60,024 bases of DNA from an uncultured Dorea sp. (GTDB lineage Bacteria; Bacillota; Clostridia; Lachnospirales; Lachnospiraceae), in assembly GCF_934294775.1 (NCBI RefSeq), contig NZ_CAKRAH010000014.1, positions 1-60,024 of the forward strand, read 5' to 3'. Under the pieces are notes generated by a model. The model did not search any database, was not told where the DNA came from, and worked only from the letters and a program-made list of their open reading frames with translations. Positions 1 through 9,786 of this stretch are shown piece by piece (position 1 is the first letter of the stretch; the number at the start of each line of letters is the position of its first letter). Both the position numbers and the translations under genes were made by a program.

Positions 1-11
1 AGAAAATCCAT

Positions 12-1391
12 ATGGCACAGTTATGGGGAGGTCGTTTCACAAAAGAAACAGACCAGTTAGTATACAATTTTAATGCGTCCATTACATTTGATAAAAGATT
101 CTATGCGCAGGATATCAAAGGCAGTCTTGCACATGTAGCAATGCTTGCAAAGCAGGGAATCTTAACAGAAGAAGAAAAAGAACAGATCACAGACGGATTA
201 AAAGGCATCTTATCCGATGTAGAATCCGGCAAATTAGAGATCTCAGATAAATACGAAGACATTCACAGTTTCGTAGAGGCAACACTGATCGACCGCATCG
301 GCGATCCTGGAAAGAAGCTTCACACAGGACGAAGCAGAAATGACCAGGTTGCATTAGATATGAAACTTTTCACAAGAGATGAGATTCACGAGATCGACGT
401 TCAGTTAAAAGAGCTTCTGGAAGTGATCCTTCATGTAATGGAAGAAAATGTAGAGACATACATGCCAGGATTTACCCACCTTCAGAAAGCACAGCCGATC
501 ACACTGGCACATCACATGGGAGCATATTTTGAAATGTTCCGCAGAGACCACGAGAGATTAAAAGATATCGCAAAACGTATGAACACCTGTCCGCTGGGAT
601 CCGGTGCACTTGCAGGAACGACATATCCATTAGACCGCGAGTACACAGCCCAGTTACTTGGATTCGACGGACCGACGCTCAACAGTATGGACGGTGTATC
701 CGACAGAGATTATCTTCTGGAGCTGTTATCCGCACTTAGTATCATCATGATGCATTTGAGCAGATTCTGTGAGGAAGTGATCATCTGGAACTCTAACGAG
801 TATCAGTTCGTAGAGATCGACGATGCATACAGCACAGGAAGCAGTATCATGCCGCAGAAGAAGAATCCGGACATCGCAGAGCTGGTAAGAGGTAAGACCG
901 GACGTGTATACGGAGCGTTAAATGCACTCCTTACTACTATGAAAGGAATTCCGCTTGCATACAATAAAGACATGCAGGAAGACAAAGAATGGGCATTCGA
1001 TGCTATGGATACCGCAAAAGGATGTATCACATTATTTGCCGGAATGTTAAAGACCATGCAGTTTAACAAAGACCGCATGGAAGAAAGCGCAAAACACGGA
1101 TTTACCAATGCAACAGATGCAGCAGATTATCTGGTAAACCACGGCGTACCATTCAGAGATGCACACGGCATCGTAGGAAAACTCGTGCTGACATGCATTG
1201 AGAAGAAGATTCCGCTGGATGCACTTCCACTGGAAGAATATAAGAAGATTTCACCTGTATTTGAAGAAGATATATATGAAGCAATTGATCTTGAGACATG
1301 CGTTAATAAGCGTATTACAATCGGAGCTCCTGGAAAAGAAGCGATGACGAAATCGATTGCGGCTTATCAGAAATATATGGCTGAGTATTAA
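12..1391 (+). CDS. argH: Argininosuccinate lyase
   Basis: Cytosolic enzyme of the last step of arginine synthesis: argininosuccinate to arginine plus fumarate. The 459-residue length is normal for the family. Visible hallmarks are the N-terminal LWGGRF segment, the GRSRNDQVALD block near residue 106, the THLQKAQPIT block, and the fumarase/aspartase signature GSSIMPQKKNPD starting at residue 276, which contains the catalytic-loop serines. The start is ATG 12; too little upstream sequence is present to judge a ribosome binding site, and argG could lie just outside the window. asd follows about 95 bases later on the same strand. The identification rests on family motifs and is secure. Confidence 0.97.
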   Translation: MAQLWGGRFTKETDQLVYNFNASITFDKRFYAQDIKGSLAHVAMLAKQGILTEEEKEQITDGLKGILSDVESGKLEISDKYEDIHSFVEATLIDRIGDPGKKLHTGRSRNDQVALDMKLFTRDEIHEIDVQLKELLEVILHVMEENVETYMPGFTHLQKAQPITLAHHMGAYFEMFRRDHERLKDIAKRMNTCPLGSGALAGTTYPLDREYTAQLLGFDGPTLNSMDGVSDRDYLLELLSALSIIMMHLSRFCEEVIIWNSNEYQFVEIDDAYSTGSSIMPQKKNPDIAELVRGKTGRVYGALNALLTTMKGIPLAYNKDMQEDKEWAFDAMDTAKGCITLFAGMLKTMQFNKDRMEESAKHGFTNATDAADYLVNHGVPFRDAHGIVGKLVLTCIEKKIPLDALPLEEYKKISPVFEEDIYEAIDLETCVNKRITIGAPGKEAMTKSIAAYQKYMAEY

Positions 1392-1485
1392 AATCTGAAA
1401 ACACATTTACAATATAATATCTATGAATGAAGGTAGCATGGAAATTATATTTAGGATGATAAAAAAGAAAGGGAGAGAAAAGAAG

Positions 1486-2571
1486 ATGGAGAAGAAATTA
1501 AGAGTAGGTATTTTAGGAGCAACAGGAATGGTTGGACAGCGTTTTATCTCATTGCTTGAAAATCACCCTTGGTTCGAGGTTGTAACAGTAGCAGCAAGCC
1601 CACGTTCAGCAGGAAAGACATACGAAGAAGCAGTAGGCGGACGCTGGAAAATGGATACACCAATGCCGGAAGGCGTTAAGAAACTGATCGTAAAGAATGT
1701 AAATGAAGTAGAAGAAGTAGCTTCTACCGTAGATTTTGTATTCAGTGCCGTAGATATGACAAAAGACGAGATCAAAGCAATCGAAGAAGCATATGCAAAG
1801 ACAGAGACACCGGTTGTATCAAACAACAGCGCACACCGCTGGACAAAAGATGTACCGATGGTAGTACCTGAGATCAACGCAGCGCACTTCGACCTGATCA
1901 AGACTCAGAAAGAGCGTCTTGGAACAACACGTGGATTCATCGCAGTAAAACCAAACTGCTCCATCCAGAGCTACACACCTGCACTTGCAGCATGGAAAGA
2001 ATTCGGACCAAAAGAAGTTGTTGTAACAACATACCAGGCAATCTCCGGAGCAGGAAAGACATTCAAAGACTGGCCGGAAATGATCGAGAACATCATTCCA
2101 TACATCGGTGGAGAAGAAGAAAAGAGTGAGAAAGAACCTCTGCGTGTACTCGGAACACTGGAAAATGGTGAAATTAAACTGGCAGAAGAGCCAAAGATCA
2201 CATGTCAGTGCTTAAGAGTACCAGTTCTGAACGGACATACAGCAGCTGTATTCATTAACTTCGAGAAGAAGCCAACCAAAGAACAGCTGATCGAAAAACT
2301 GGAAAGCTTCAAAGGATTCCCACAGGAAGCAGAACTTCCAAGCGCTCCAAAGCAGTTCATCCAGTACCTGTCAGAAGACGACAGACCACAGGTAAAAGCT
2401 GACGTTAACTACGAAAACGGAATGGGCGTATCTATCGGACGTCTGAGAGAAGACAGCATGTATGATTACAAATTCATCGGACTGTCACACAACACCGTAC
2501 GTGGTGCAGCAGGCGGAGCCGTACTGTGCGCAGAAGCACTGACAGCCAAGGGATATATCCAGGCAAAATAA
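1486..2571 (+). CDS. asd: Aspartate-semialdehyde dehydrogenase (archaeal/fungal-type)
   Basis: Reduces L-aspartyl-4-phosphate to aspartate semialdehyde with NADPH, the branch point to lysine/diaminopimelate, threonine and methionine. The protein is 361 residues. It opens with the Rossmann motif GILGATGMVGQRF, has the catalytic cysteine in PNCSIQ (Cys158) and a likely base in NGHTAAVF (His251). Length and the EEEKSEKE insertion fit the archaeal/fungal-type branch common in Clostridia. An in-frame ATG exists at 1423, but ATG 1486 was chosen because it lies just behind a GGGAGAG ribosome binding site and gives the normal family N-terminus. A strong intrinsic terminator follows at 2658-2716. Confidence 0.96.
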   Translation: MEKKLRVGILGATGMVGQRFISLLENHPWFEVVTVAASPRSAGKTYEEAVGGRWKMDTPMPEGVKKLIVKNVNEVEEVASTVDFVFSAVDMTKDEIKAIEEAYAKTETPVVSNNSAHRWTKDVPMVVPEINAAHFDLIKTQKERLGTTRGFIAVKPNCSIQSYTPALAAWKEFGPKEVVVTTYQAISGAGKTFKDWPEMIENIIPYIGGEEEKSEKEPLRVLGTLENGEIKLAEEPKITCQCLRVPVLNGHTAAVFINFEKKPTKEQLIEKLESFKGFPQEAELPSAPKQFIQYLSEDDRPQVKADVNYENGMGVSIGRLREDSMYDYKFIGLSHNTVRGAAGGAVLCAEALTAKGYIQAK

Positions 2572-2657
2572 ATGATTGAGAGAGCCAGGGGGACGGGGAA
2601 AAGTGGCTTTTTTAGTGTCCCAGGTGGCTTGTGAAAAGAAATAGAATATAAAAAGAG

Positions 2658-2716
2658 AAATACCGGATGTGTAATCTTGAGAGAAAGACTTTAAGATTAC
2701 ATGTCCGGTATTTTTT
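2658..2716 (+). terminator. Intrinsic terminator after asd
   Basis: The arm AAATACCGGATGTGTAATCTT pairs with AAGATTACATGTCCGGTATT (one small bulge) across a purine-rich loop and is followed by a run of six T. This is a long, stable stem and a clear Rho-independent terminator. Confidence 0.9.
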
Positions 2717-2737
2717 GTGCAAAATTTTACGCATTTA

Positions 2738-2767
2738 TTGCGATTGTTTATACTTCCGTGTTAAAAT
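2738..2767 (+). promoter_or_regulatory. Candidate sigma-A promoter for ppk1
   Basis: TTGCGA (4/6 match to -35) and TAAAAT (5/6 match to -10) are separated by 18 bases. It lies downstream of the asd terminator and about 110 bases before ppk1. Assigned by eye only. Confidence 0.4.
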
Positions 2768-2875
2768 ATGACAAAGCACTGTAAAAAAGAGACATGAAAA
2801 AATATACAGGTTATACCTTAGAGCGTGTCTGAAAAATGCAGATGAAATGACAACATCAGAAACGGAGGCCCGACT

Positions 2876-5071
2876 ATGAGTAAAGAATTACTTGGCTATA
2901 CACAAAATAGAGAACTATCCTGGCTCAGATTTGATCAGAGAGTATTAGAAGAAGCAAGAGACAAAAGCGTTCCATTGCTGGAACGCATGAAATTCGTAGC
3001 CATCTTCACCAGCAACCTCGACGAATTCTTCATGGTCCGGGTAGGAAGCCTCTATGATATGGCACAGACAGATGCCCATCACATAGACAGACGCTCCGGC
3101 ATGACACCACAGGAAGAATTAGACGCCATTTACGCCGCAGTAGCACCACTATACAAAGAACGCGACAAGACCTACGCCGACATCAAAAAAGAACTGTCAC
3201 CATACGGCGTGTGCGGACTGGATTTCAAAGAGCTGGAAGCAGATGAGAAAAAATATGTAAAAAAATATTTCAAAGAACAGATCCTTCCGGTTCTCTCGCC
3301 ACAGATTGTAGACAGCAGCCATCCATTTCCACATCTGTTAAATAAAGAAATCTACGTCACCGCAAGCCTGAACCCGGCAGCAGGTAAAAAGAACAAAATC
3401 GAAAAGAGTAAGACCGAAAAAAATAACGAAGAACAGATGCTCGGCATCGTCCCGGTACCAACCTACGTCTCCGACATCCTGATGCTCCCGGGACACGACA
3501 TCCGCTACATCCGTATGGAAAAAGTCATCCTGGAATACCTGCATCTGGTGTTCGACCAGTACGAGATCTCCGACCCGAACTACATCTGTGTTACAAGAAA
3601 TGCAGATGTATCTCCGGACGACGAAGCACTGGATATCAACAACGATTTCCGCAGACTCATGCAGCAGACACTGCACAAACGCCGCAGAATGGCAGTCGTA
3701 CGAATGGAAAGCGCAGAAAAATTATCCCCACGGATGCAGGAATATTTCTGTGACAAATTCAAGATCACACCGGCACAGATCTTCCGCACGAAGATGCCGA
3801 TGAAACTGGATTACATGTTCTCCATCGCAGGAAACCTGCCGGATTCCATGAAGAGATCACTGATCTATTCTCCATTTTCACCGCAGAAATCAGCACACGT
3901 ACAGGACGAAAATATGCTGCGTCAGGTGAAAAAACAGGATATCCTGCTGTTCTATCCATACGAGAGCATGGATCCATTCCTGAAACTGATCAAAGACGCA
4001 TCGACAGATCCGAATGTCTTAACCATCAAAATCACTATCTACCGGCTGGCAAAGAAAGCAAGACTGGTAGAATACCTCTGCGCGGCAGCAGAAAATGGCA
4101 AAGAAGTCACCGTCCTCATCGAACTCCGTGCCAGATTCGACGAACAGAATAACATCGACTGGTCCGAAAGACTCGAAGAAGCCGGATGCCGCGTGATCTA
4201 CGGATTCGATGGCTACAAAGTACATTCCAAGATCTGCCAGATCACATACAGGAACCGCAATGACATCCAGTACATTACCCAGGTCGGAACCGGTAACTAC
4301 AATGAAAAGACTGCGGCAATGTACACCGACCTGTCCCTGATGACGGCAGATCCAAGAATCGGACAGGACGCCGCAGAATTTTTCAAAAATATGTCTATCG
4401 GCAATCTGAACGGAAGCTACAATTACCTGATCGTATCCCCAGTCAGCTTAAAAAGCAGCATACTACAGATGATGGATGAAGAGATCGCAAAAGGAAGTAA
4501 CGGACGTATCATAATGAAAATGAATTCCGTAACGGACGTAGATTTCATCCGCAAAGTATCCGAAGCATCCTGCGCCGGAGTGCGGGTGGACTTGATTGTT
4601 CGCGGAATCTGCTGTATACTACCGGGAGTACCTGGCTATACAGAAAATGTACGGGTCATGAGCGTAGTAGGAAGATATCTGGAACACCCACGTATCTTCA
4701 GCTTCGGAACCGGAGCTGCACAGAAGCTCTATATCGGTTCCGCCGACATGATGACAAGAAATACAGAAAAACGAGTGGAAGTCGCCTGCCCGGTATTAGA
4801 TGACAGAATCCGACGCCAGATCAATCATGATCTGAAGATCATGTTAAGTGATAATGTCAAAGCCAGAGTCATGCAGCCAGATGGCACATACGCCAAACGC
4901 AAGATCACAGATAAAGCGATCGACTCACAGGCGGTATTCATGGAAGAGGCGATCGAAGCAGCAAAAACAGCCGGACAGAAAGAAAAGATACAACCAAAGA
5001 AAGGCCTGATTCAAAAAGCAGTGGGAGCAGTGGAGACGGTGCTCGGGGGATTGCTGAAGAAGCGGGGCTAA
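2876..5071 (+). CDS. ppk1: Polyphosphate kinase 1
   Basis: Makes inorganic polyphosphate from the gamma-phosphate of ATP, reversibly, through a phosphohistidine intermediate. The 731-residue protein has the PPK1 N-terminal domain (NRELSWLRFDQRVLEEA; FTSNLDEFFMVRVGS) and two phospholipase-D-like C-terminal domains. The autophosphorylated histidine is most likely His450 in YKVHSKICQI, followed by the conserved TQVGTGNYNEKTA block. The C-terminal tail of about 35 residues is lysine-rich and variable. The start ATG 2876 follows an AACGGAGG ribosome binding site. It appears to have its own promoter and is followed after 37 bases by topB, so the two may be co-transcribed. Confidence 0.97.
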   Translation: MSKELLGYTQNRELSWLRFDQRVLEEARDKSVPLLERMKFVAIFTSNLDEFFMVRVGSLYDMAQTDAHHIDRRSGMTPQEELDAIYAAVAPLYKERDKTYADIKKELSPYGVCGLDFKELEADEKKYVKKYFKEQILPVLSPQIVDSSHPFPHLLNKEIYVTASLNPAAGKKNKIEKSKTEKNNEEQMLGIVPVPTYVSDILMLPGHDIRYIRMEKVILEYLHLVFDQYEISDPNYICVTRNADVSPDDEALDINNDFRRLMQQTLHKRRRMAVVRMESAEKLSPRMQEYFCDKFKITPAQIFRTKMPMKLDYMFSIAGNLPDSMKRSLIYSPFSPQKSAHVQDENMLRQVKKQDILLFYPYESMDPFLKLIKDASTDPNVLTIKITIYRLAKKARLVEYLCAAAENGKEVTVLIELRARFDEQNNIDWSERLEEAGCRVIYGFDGYKVHSKICQITYRNRNDIQYITQVGTGNYNEKTAAMYTDLSLMTADPRIGQDAAEFFKNMSIGNLNGSYNYLIVSPVSLKSSILQMMDEEIAKGSNGRIIMKMNSVTDVDFIRKVSEASCAGVRVDLIVRGICCILPGVPGYTENVRVMSVVGRYLEHPRIFSFGTGAAQKLYIGSADMMTRNTEKRVEVACPVLDDRIRRQINHDLKIMLSDNVKARVMQPDGTYAKRKITDKAIDSQAVFMEEAIEAAKTAGQKEKIQPKKGLIQKAVGAVETVLGGLLKKRG

Positions 5072-5108
5072 GGTGGCCCTGGGTCAACAAAGGAGAGTAA
5101 CATAATTA

Positions 5109-7292
5109 ATGGGAAAATCATTATACATTGCCGAGAAACCAAGCGTCGCACAGGAGTTTGCCAAGGCATTGCATATTAATACAAAAAGAAAAGACGGATA
5201 CCTGGAATCCGAGGAGGCCATTGTCACCTGGTGTGTCGGCCATCTGGTCACCATGAGCTATCCGGAAGAATACGATCCAGCATTAAAAAGGTGGAGTCTT
5301 GAGACTCTGCCTTTTATCCCGCAAAAGTTCAAGTACGAAGTCATACCGGCGGTATCCAAGCAATACCGCATCGTATCCGGACTGCTGAACCGGCCAGACG
5401 TCGAGACCATCTACGTCTGTACCGACTCAGGACGGGAAGGAGAATACATCTACCGCCTGGTCGAACAGCAGGCAGGCGTACAGAACAAAGACAGACGCCG
5501 TGTCTGGATCGATTCACAGACAGAAGAAGAGATCCTGCGGGGCATCCGGGAAGCCAAAGACTTAAAAGAATACGACAATCTGGCCGCATCCGCATACCTG
5601 CGCGCCAAAGAAGATTACCTGATGGGAATCAACTTCTCCAGGCTCCTAACATTAAAATACGGTAACAGCATATCCAACTACCTGAATACAAAATATTCCG
5701 TCGTATCCGTAGGCCGCGTCATGACCTGCGTCCTCGGCATGGTCGTACGAAGAGAACGGGAGATCCGCGAATTCGTTGAGACCCCGTTCTATCGCGTCCT
5801 TGGAACCATCGGGGAAATGGGTTCGACATTCGAAGGCGAATGGAGAGCCATAAAAGGATCGAAATGGTTCGAATCTTTTGACCTCTATAAGGAAAATGGA
5901 TTCAAAGAGCGGGAAAAAGCAGAAGAGCTGATCGCGTATTTAAAAGCGCCTGAAAGCCAGAATGGGCAAGACATACAGAATGCAGACAATCGGAATAATA
6001 ATGGACAACTGCCAGCGCAAGGGGAGAGTCAGCTGACCTGCCAGATCGTATCGATCGAAAAGAAAAAAGAAAAAAAGAATCCGCCACTATTATTCAACCT
6101 GGCAGAGATCCAGAACGAATGCTCCAAGCGGTTCAAAATCAGCCCGGATGAAACCTTGCGGATCATCCAGGAACTATACGAGAAAAAACTGGTCACTTAC
6201 CCAAGAACCGACGCCAGAGTCTTATCAACCGCAGTAGCAAAAGAAATCCATAAGAACTTAAACGGCCTGATGCAGTACGAACCGGCCAAGCCATACCTGC
6301 AGGATATCGTAGGATTCGGAAGCCACAAAGGACTGGAAAAGACCAGATACGTCAACGACAAACAGATCACCGACCACTATGCCATCATTCCGACCGGTCA
6401 GGGCCTCGGTGCGTTAAAGGGACTTCCGAAACTTTCCCAGAGGGTGTATGATGTAATCGTAAGACGATTCCTAAGTATCTTCTACCCGCCGGCCATCTAT
6501 CAGAAAGTGGCAATCGTAACGAAGATGAAAGGAGAATCCTTTTTCGCAAGCTTTAAAGTGCTGGCAGAAGAAGGATACCTGAAAGTCGCAGGCGTACCAA
6601 AGAAAAAATCCGAAGGAAACACAGCGGCAAATTCAGCCAATGGAAGTGCCAGCAGTGCTACAGATAACGATGCTGACGGAAATGACACTACCAATACACA
6701 GGACGGCGACAAGGATATCGATAAAGATACAGACAAAGACTTTTTTGAGAAAATCCAGGCCCTGAAAAAAGGCATGACCCTTCCGGTCCGGTCCTTAGAC
6801 ATCAAAGAAGGCAAGACCTCACCGCCGAAGCGCTACAACTCCGGTTCCCTGATCCTTGCGATGGAAAATGCCGGACAGCTGATTGAAGACGAAGAACTCC
6901 GCGCTCAGATCAAAGGAAGCGGAATCGGCACCAGCGCAACCAGAGGAGAAATCTTAAAGAAACTCTTCAATAATAAATATCTGGCACTGAACAAAAAGAC
7001 CCAGATCGTCACCCCGACCATGCTTGGCGAGATGATCTACGACGTCGTAGACCACTCCATCCGTCCGCTTCTGAACCCGGAGCTTACGGCAAGCTGGGAA
7101 AAAGGGTTGACTTATGTAGCGGAAGGGGATATCACTTCCGATGAATATATGAAGAAGTTAGATGACTTCGTATCAAGAAGGACACTGGCGGTGAAGGGGC
7201 TGAATAATCAGTATCAGATGCGGGCGTGTTATGATAAAGCGGCACAGTTTTATAAGAAGCCGGCGGGAAAAAACGGAAAAACTAAAAAATAA
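5109..7292 (+). CDS. topB: DNA topoisomerase III (type IA)
   Basis: Relaxes and decatenates DNA by single-strand passage. The Toprim domain is at the N-terminus (LYIAEKPSVAQEFA, then TDSGREGEYIYR). The active-site tyrosine is Tyr364 in LVTYPRTDARVL. The 727-residue length is typical for TopB. Two hydrophilic insertions stand out: one near residues 282-305, rich in N/Q/D/G, and one near residues 497-545, rich in S/N/T then D/K with DKDIDKDTDKD. They probably form disordered loops. No C-terminal zinc-finger cysteines are seen; the tail is basic. The start gives the canonical N-terminus and lies 12 bases behind a GGAGAG element. Confidence 0.96.
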   Translation: MGKSLYIAEKPSVAQEFAKALHINTKRKDGYLESEEAIVTWCVGHLVTMSYPEEYDPALKRWSLETLPFIPQKFKYEVIPAVSKQYRIVSGLLNRPDVETIYVCTDSGREGEYIYRLVEQQAGVQNKDRRRVWIDSQTEEEILRGIREAKDLKEYDNLAASAYLRAKEDYLMGINFSRLLTLKYGNSISNYLNTKYSVVSVGRVMTCVLGMVVRREREIREFVETPFYRVLGTIGEMGSTFEGEWRAIKGSKWFESFDLYKENGFKEREKAEELIAYLKAPESQNGQDIQNADNRNNNGQLPAQGESQLTCQIVSIEKKKEKKNPPLLFNLAEIQNECSKRFKISPDETLRIIQELYEKKLVTYPRTDARVLSTAVAKEIHKNLNGLMQYEPAKPYLQDIVGFGSHKGLEKTRYVNDKQITDHYAIIPTGQGLGALKGLPKLSQRVYDVIVRRFLSIFYPPAIYQKVAIVTKMKGESFFASFKVLAEEGYLKVAGVPKKKSEGNTAANSANGSASSATDNDADGNDTTNTQDGDKDIDKDTDKDFFEKIQALKKGMTLPVRSLDIKEGKTSPPKRYNSGSLILAMENAGQLIEDEELRAQIKGSGIGTSATRGEILKKLFNNKYLALNKKTQIVTPTMLGEMIYDVVDHSIRPLLNPELTASWEKGLTYVAEGDITSDEYMKKLDDFVSRRTLAVKGLNNQYQMRACYDKAAQFYKKPAGKNGKTKK

Positions 7293-7307
7293 AAAAGGAG
7301 AACCAAT

Positions 7308-7985
7308 ATGTTAGAACAATTAACAATCAAAAACCTCTACAACCACATGGACGAAACCATCGCAAAGGACATCTTCGAAGGTGTCACTTACCCATGGGAA
7401 GTCCTTCCAAAGATCAGTGACTTCATCAAAGAACTCGGAAAGACACTTCCGGCAGACGAATACGATCAGGTAGGTGAAGATGTGTGGATCGCCAAATCCG
7501 CAACAGTCTTCCAGACAGCATACATTCATGGACCTGCGATCATCGGAAAGAACGCGGAAGTACGTCAGTGTGCATTCATCCGTGGAAACGCGATCGTAGG
7601 CGAAGGTGCAGTGGTAGGTAACTCTACAGAGTTAAAGAACGTCATCCTGTTCAATAAAGTACAGGTTCCGCATTATAACTACGTCGGAGATTCTATCCTC
7701 GGCTATAAATCTCACATGGGAGCCGGATCTATCACATCTAATGTAAAATCCGACAAGAAACTGGTCGTAGTAAAAGCCGGAGATGAAAAGATTGAGACGG
7801 GACTGAAGAAATTCGGTGCTATGCTTGGAGACGAAGTAGAGGTTGGATGCGGAAGCGTCCTGAATCCGGGAACCGTAATCGGAAGCCACAGCAATATTTA
7901 TCCACTGTCAAGCGTCAGAGGATTCGTACCGGGCAACAGCATCTATAAGAAGCAGGGCGAAGTTGTGGAGAAGGTAGAAGAGTAG
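7308..7985 (+). CDS. Left-handed beta-helix protein, GlmU C-terminal-like acyltransferase
   Basis: A 225-residue protein built mainly of hexapeptide repeats ([LIV]-G-x4 pattern, e.g. VWIAKSATV, AIIGKNAEVRQC, AIVGEGAVVGN, TVIGSHSNIYP), the left-handed parallel beta-helix of acyltransferases. Database entries for relatives often read UDP-N-acetylglucosamine pyrophosphorylase, but no N-terminal nucleotidyltransferase domain (GxGTRM) is present, so that name is not supported here. It may acetylate a sugar or be a scaffold. The start ATG 7308 has a good AAAAGGAG site and lies 15 bases after topB, suggesting one transcript. Confidence 0.75.
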   Translation: MLEQLTIKNLYNHMDETIAKDIFEGVTYPWEVLPKISDFIKELGKTLPADEYDQVGEDVWIAKSATVFQTAYIHGPAIIGKNAEVRQCAFIRGNAIVGEGAVVGNSTELKNVILFNKVQVPHYNYVGDSILGYKSHMGAGSITSNVKSDKKLVVVKAGDEKIETGLKKFGAMLGDEVEVGCGSVLNPGTVIGSHSNIYPLSSVRGFVPGNSIYKKQGEVVEKVEE

Positions 7986-8053
7986 GCAGTAAGACAACAC
8001 AAAAGCAGCAGATCGTATAAAGCGGCTGGATAGTATAAAAACTGGAGGTGTCC

Positions 8054-9763
8054 ATGAAAAAGAAACTTCCAATCGGAATTGATAATTTTGAAAAAATCCG
8101 GGAAAATGATTATTACTATGTAGATAAAACAGGAATGATCAAAGATCTGATTATGAGCGGGGCAGAAGTGACGCTTTTTACCAGACCGAGACGTTTTGGA
8201 AAATCTTTGAATATGAGTATGCTGAAAAGTTTCTTTTCCATAGACGTTCCGGAAGAATATTTAATAAAAGATTCAGAAAGCAGACAGAAAATATTTGAGG
8301 GACTGAAGATTGCAGATGAAGAAGAAATCTGTAACAAATACATGAGAAAATATCCGGTCATATTTCTGTCGATGAAAGAAGTGTCAGCACTGGAATATGC
8401 AAAAGCCAGAGAATTGATCATATTCAGCGTCAATGAAGTGGCAAGAAAGAATCAATATCTTCTGGAAAGTGAGCAGCTAACAGATATAGATAAAGAGGCG
8501 TATCGGAGACTTTTAAGAGAAGATATGACAGAAGCGGTTCTGGTAAACAGCCTGAAGACTTTATCCGGACTGTTGCAAAAGCATTTTGGTAAGAAAACGA
8601 TTATACTCATAGACGAATATGATGTTCCATTGGCAAAGGCATTTGAACAGGGATATTATGATGAGATGACGGAACTTATCAGAGGTTTCTTCGGACAGGC
8701 ATTAAAATCAAATGACAGTCTGGAGTTCGCTGTACTTACAGGATGCATGAGAATATCCAGAGAGAGTATCTTTACGGGTCTGAATAATCTGAGAGTATGT
8801 TCGATCACGGATGTAAACTTTGAAGAATTCTTCGGATTCACAGATATAGAAGTACGAGAAATGTTAGCGTATTATGACTGTCAGGAGAACTACCGGGAAA
8901 TCAAGGAATGGTATGATGGATACCGCTTCGGCAACACAGAAGTATATTGTCCGTGGAACGTGCTGAATCATCTGGAATCTTTACGGAATGGACAGATCTC
9001 TATACCACAAAACTACTGGATGAATACCAGCAGCAATGAAATTGTAAGACGTTTTGTCCAAAAAGCGGAAAATGGAACCATCCGGCGGGAAATAGAACGA
9101 CTGGTAGCCGGCGAAGAAATTGAAAAAGAACTTCATCAGGAACTGACATACAGAGAAATGTATTCTTCAATAGAAAATATGTGGAGTGTATTGTTTACAA
9201 CTGGATATCTTACACAGAAGGGGTCGACAGATGGAAAAGTATTCCGTCTTACAATTCCGAACAGAGAAATCAGAGATATCTTCACGATACAGATTATGTC
9301 ATGGTTCAGGGAAAGCATAAAAAAGGACGGAAAAAGCCTTTCGGATTTCTGCGGGGCACTGGAAGAGGGGAATGCAGAAGCTGTTGAGGAACGCCTGAAT
9401 GTATATCTGAAGAAAACAATCAGTATCAGGGATACATTCGTTCGGAAACAAATGAAAGAAAATTTTTATCATGGTATTTTACTTGGCATATTAGGTCTGA
9501 AAGAAAACTGGGGAATCCGTTCCAACAGGGAAAGCGGAGACGGCTACAGTGATATTATGATAGAAACCGAAGATATGGAGAAGGGAATTATCATAGAGAT
9601 AAAATATGCAGAAGATGGAAATTTGCAAAAGGCATGTGAAAAAGCACTTGGGCAGATCGAAAATAGTCATTATGATGAAGAATTAAAGGACGAAGGGATT
9701 AATGAAGTGCTGCGGTATGGCATCGCATTTTATAAAAAAAGATGCAAGGTAATGAAACATTAA
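8054..9763 (+). CDS. AAA-ATPase-like / PD-(D/E)XK nuclease protein (DUF1703 family), copy 1
   Basis: A 569-residue protein of the AAA-ATPase-like plus DUF1703 family, which is abundant and often multicopy in gut Firmicutes and Bacteroidetes and has no settled function. The N-terminus shows FTRPRRFGKSLNMSML (Walker A variant typical of this family), followed by Walker B IILIDEYDVPLAKA near residue 195. The C-terminus shows a PD-(D/E)XK-like core, YSDIMIE then IIIEIKYA. Start ATG 8054 was preferred over the in-frame GTG 8048 because the TGGAGG ribosome binding site overlaps that GTG. A paralogue lies at 10743-12434. Roles in mobile elements or defence are possible but unproven. Confidence 0.85.
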   Translation: MKKKLPIGIDNFEKIRENDYYYVDKTGMIKDLIMSGAEVTLFTRPRRFGKSLNMSMLKSFFSIDVPEEYLIKDSESRQKIFEGLKIADEEEICNKYMRKYPVIFLSMKEVSALEYAKARELIIFSVNEVARKNQYLLESEQLTDIDKEAYRRLLREDMTEAVLVNSLKTLSGLLQKHFGKKTIILIDEYDVPLAKAFEQGYYDEMTELIRGFFGQALKSNDSLEFAVLTGCMRISRESIFTGLNNLRVCSITDVNFEEFFGFTDIEVREMLAYYDCQENYREIKEWYDGYRFGNTEVYCPWNVLNHLESLRNGQISIPQNYWMNTSSNEIVRRFVQKAENGTIRREIERLVAGEEIEKELHQELTYREMYSSIENMWSVLFTTGYLTQKGSTDGKVFRLTIPNREIRDIFTIQIMSWFRESIKKDGKSLSDFCGALEEGNAEAVEERLNVYLKKTISIRDTFVRKQMKENFYHGILLGILGLKENWGIRSNRESGDGYSDIMIETEDMEKGIIIEIKYAEDGNLQKACEKALGQIENSHYDEELKDEGINEVLRYGIAFYKKRCKVMKH

Positions 9764-9786
9764 CAAACACACGGAGGAACAATCAT

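Larger units (their letters stand above)
2572..2875. other. Intergenic region asd-ppk1
   Basis: This 304-base gap holds an intrinsic terminator (2658-2716) and a candidate promoter for the polyphosphate kinase gene (2738-2767). No open reading frame with a credible ribosome binding site is seen. Confidence 0.7.

Noticed and set aside
803..1108. Minus-strand open frame inside argH
   Set aside because: Antisense shadow of a secure housekeeping gene.
7308..7985. Annotation as UDP-N-acetylglucosamine pyrophosphorylase
   Set aside because: Only the beta-helix part is present; the nucleotidyltransferase domain and its GTRM motif are missing.
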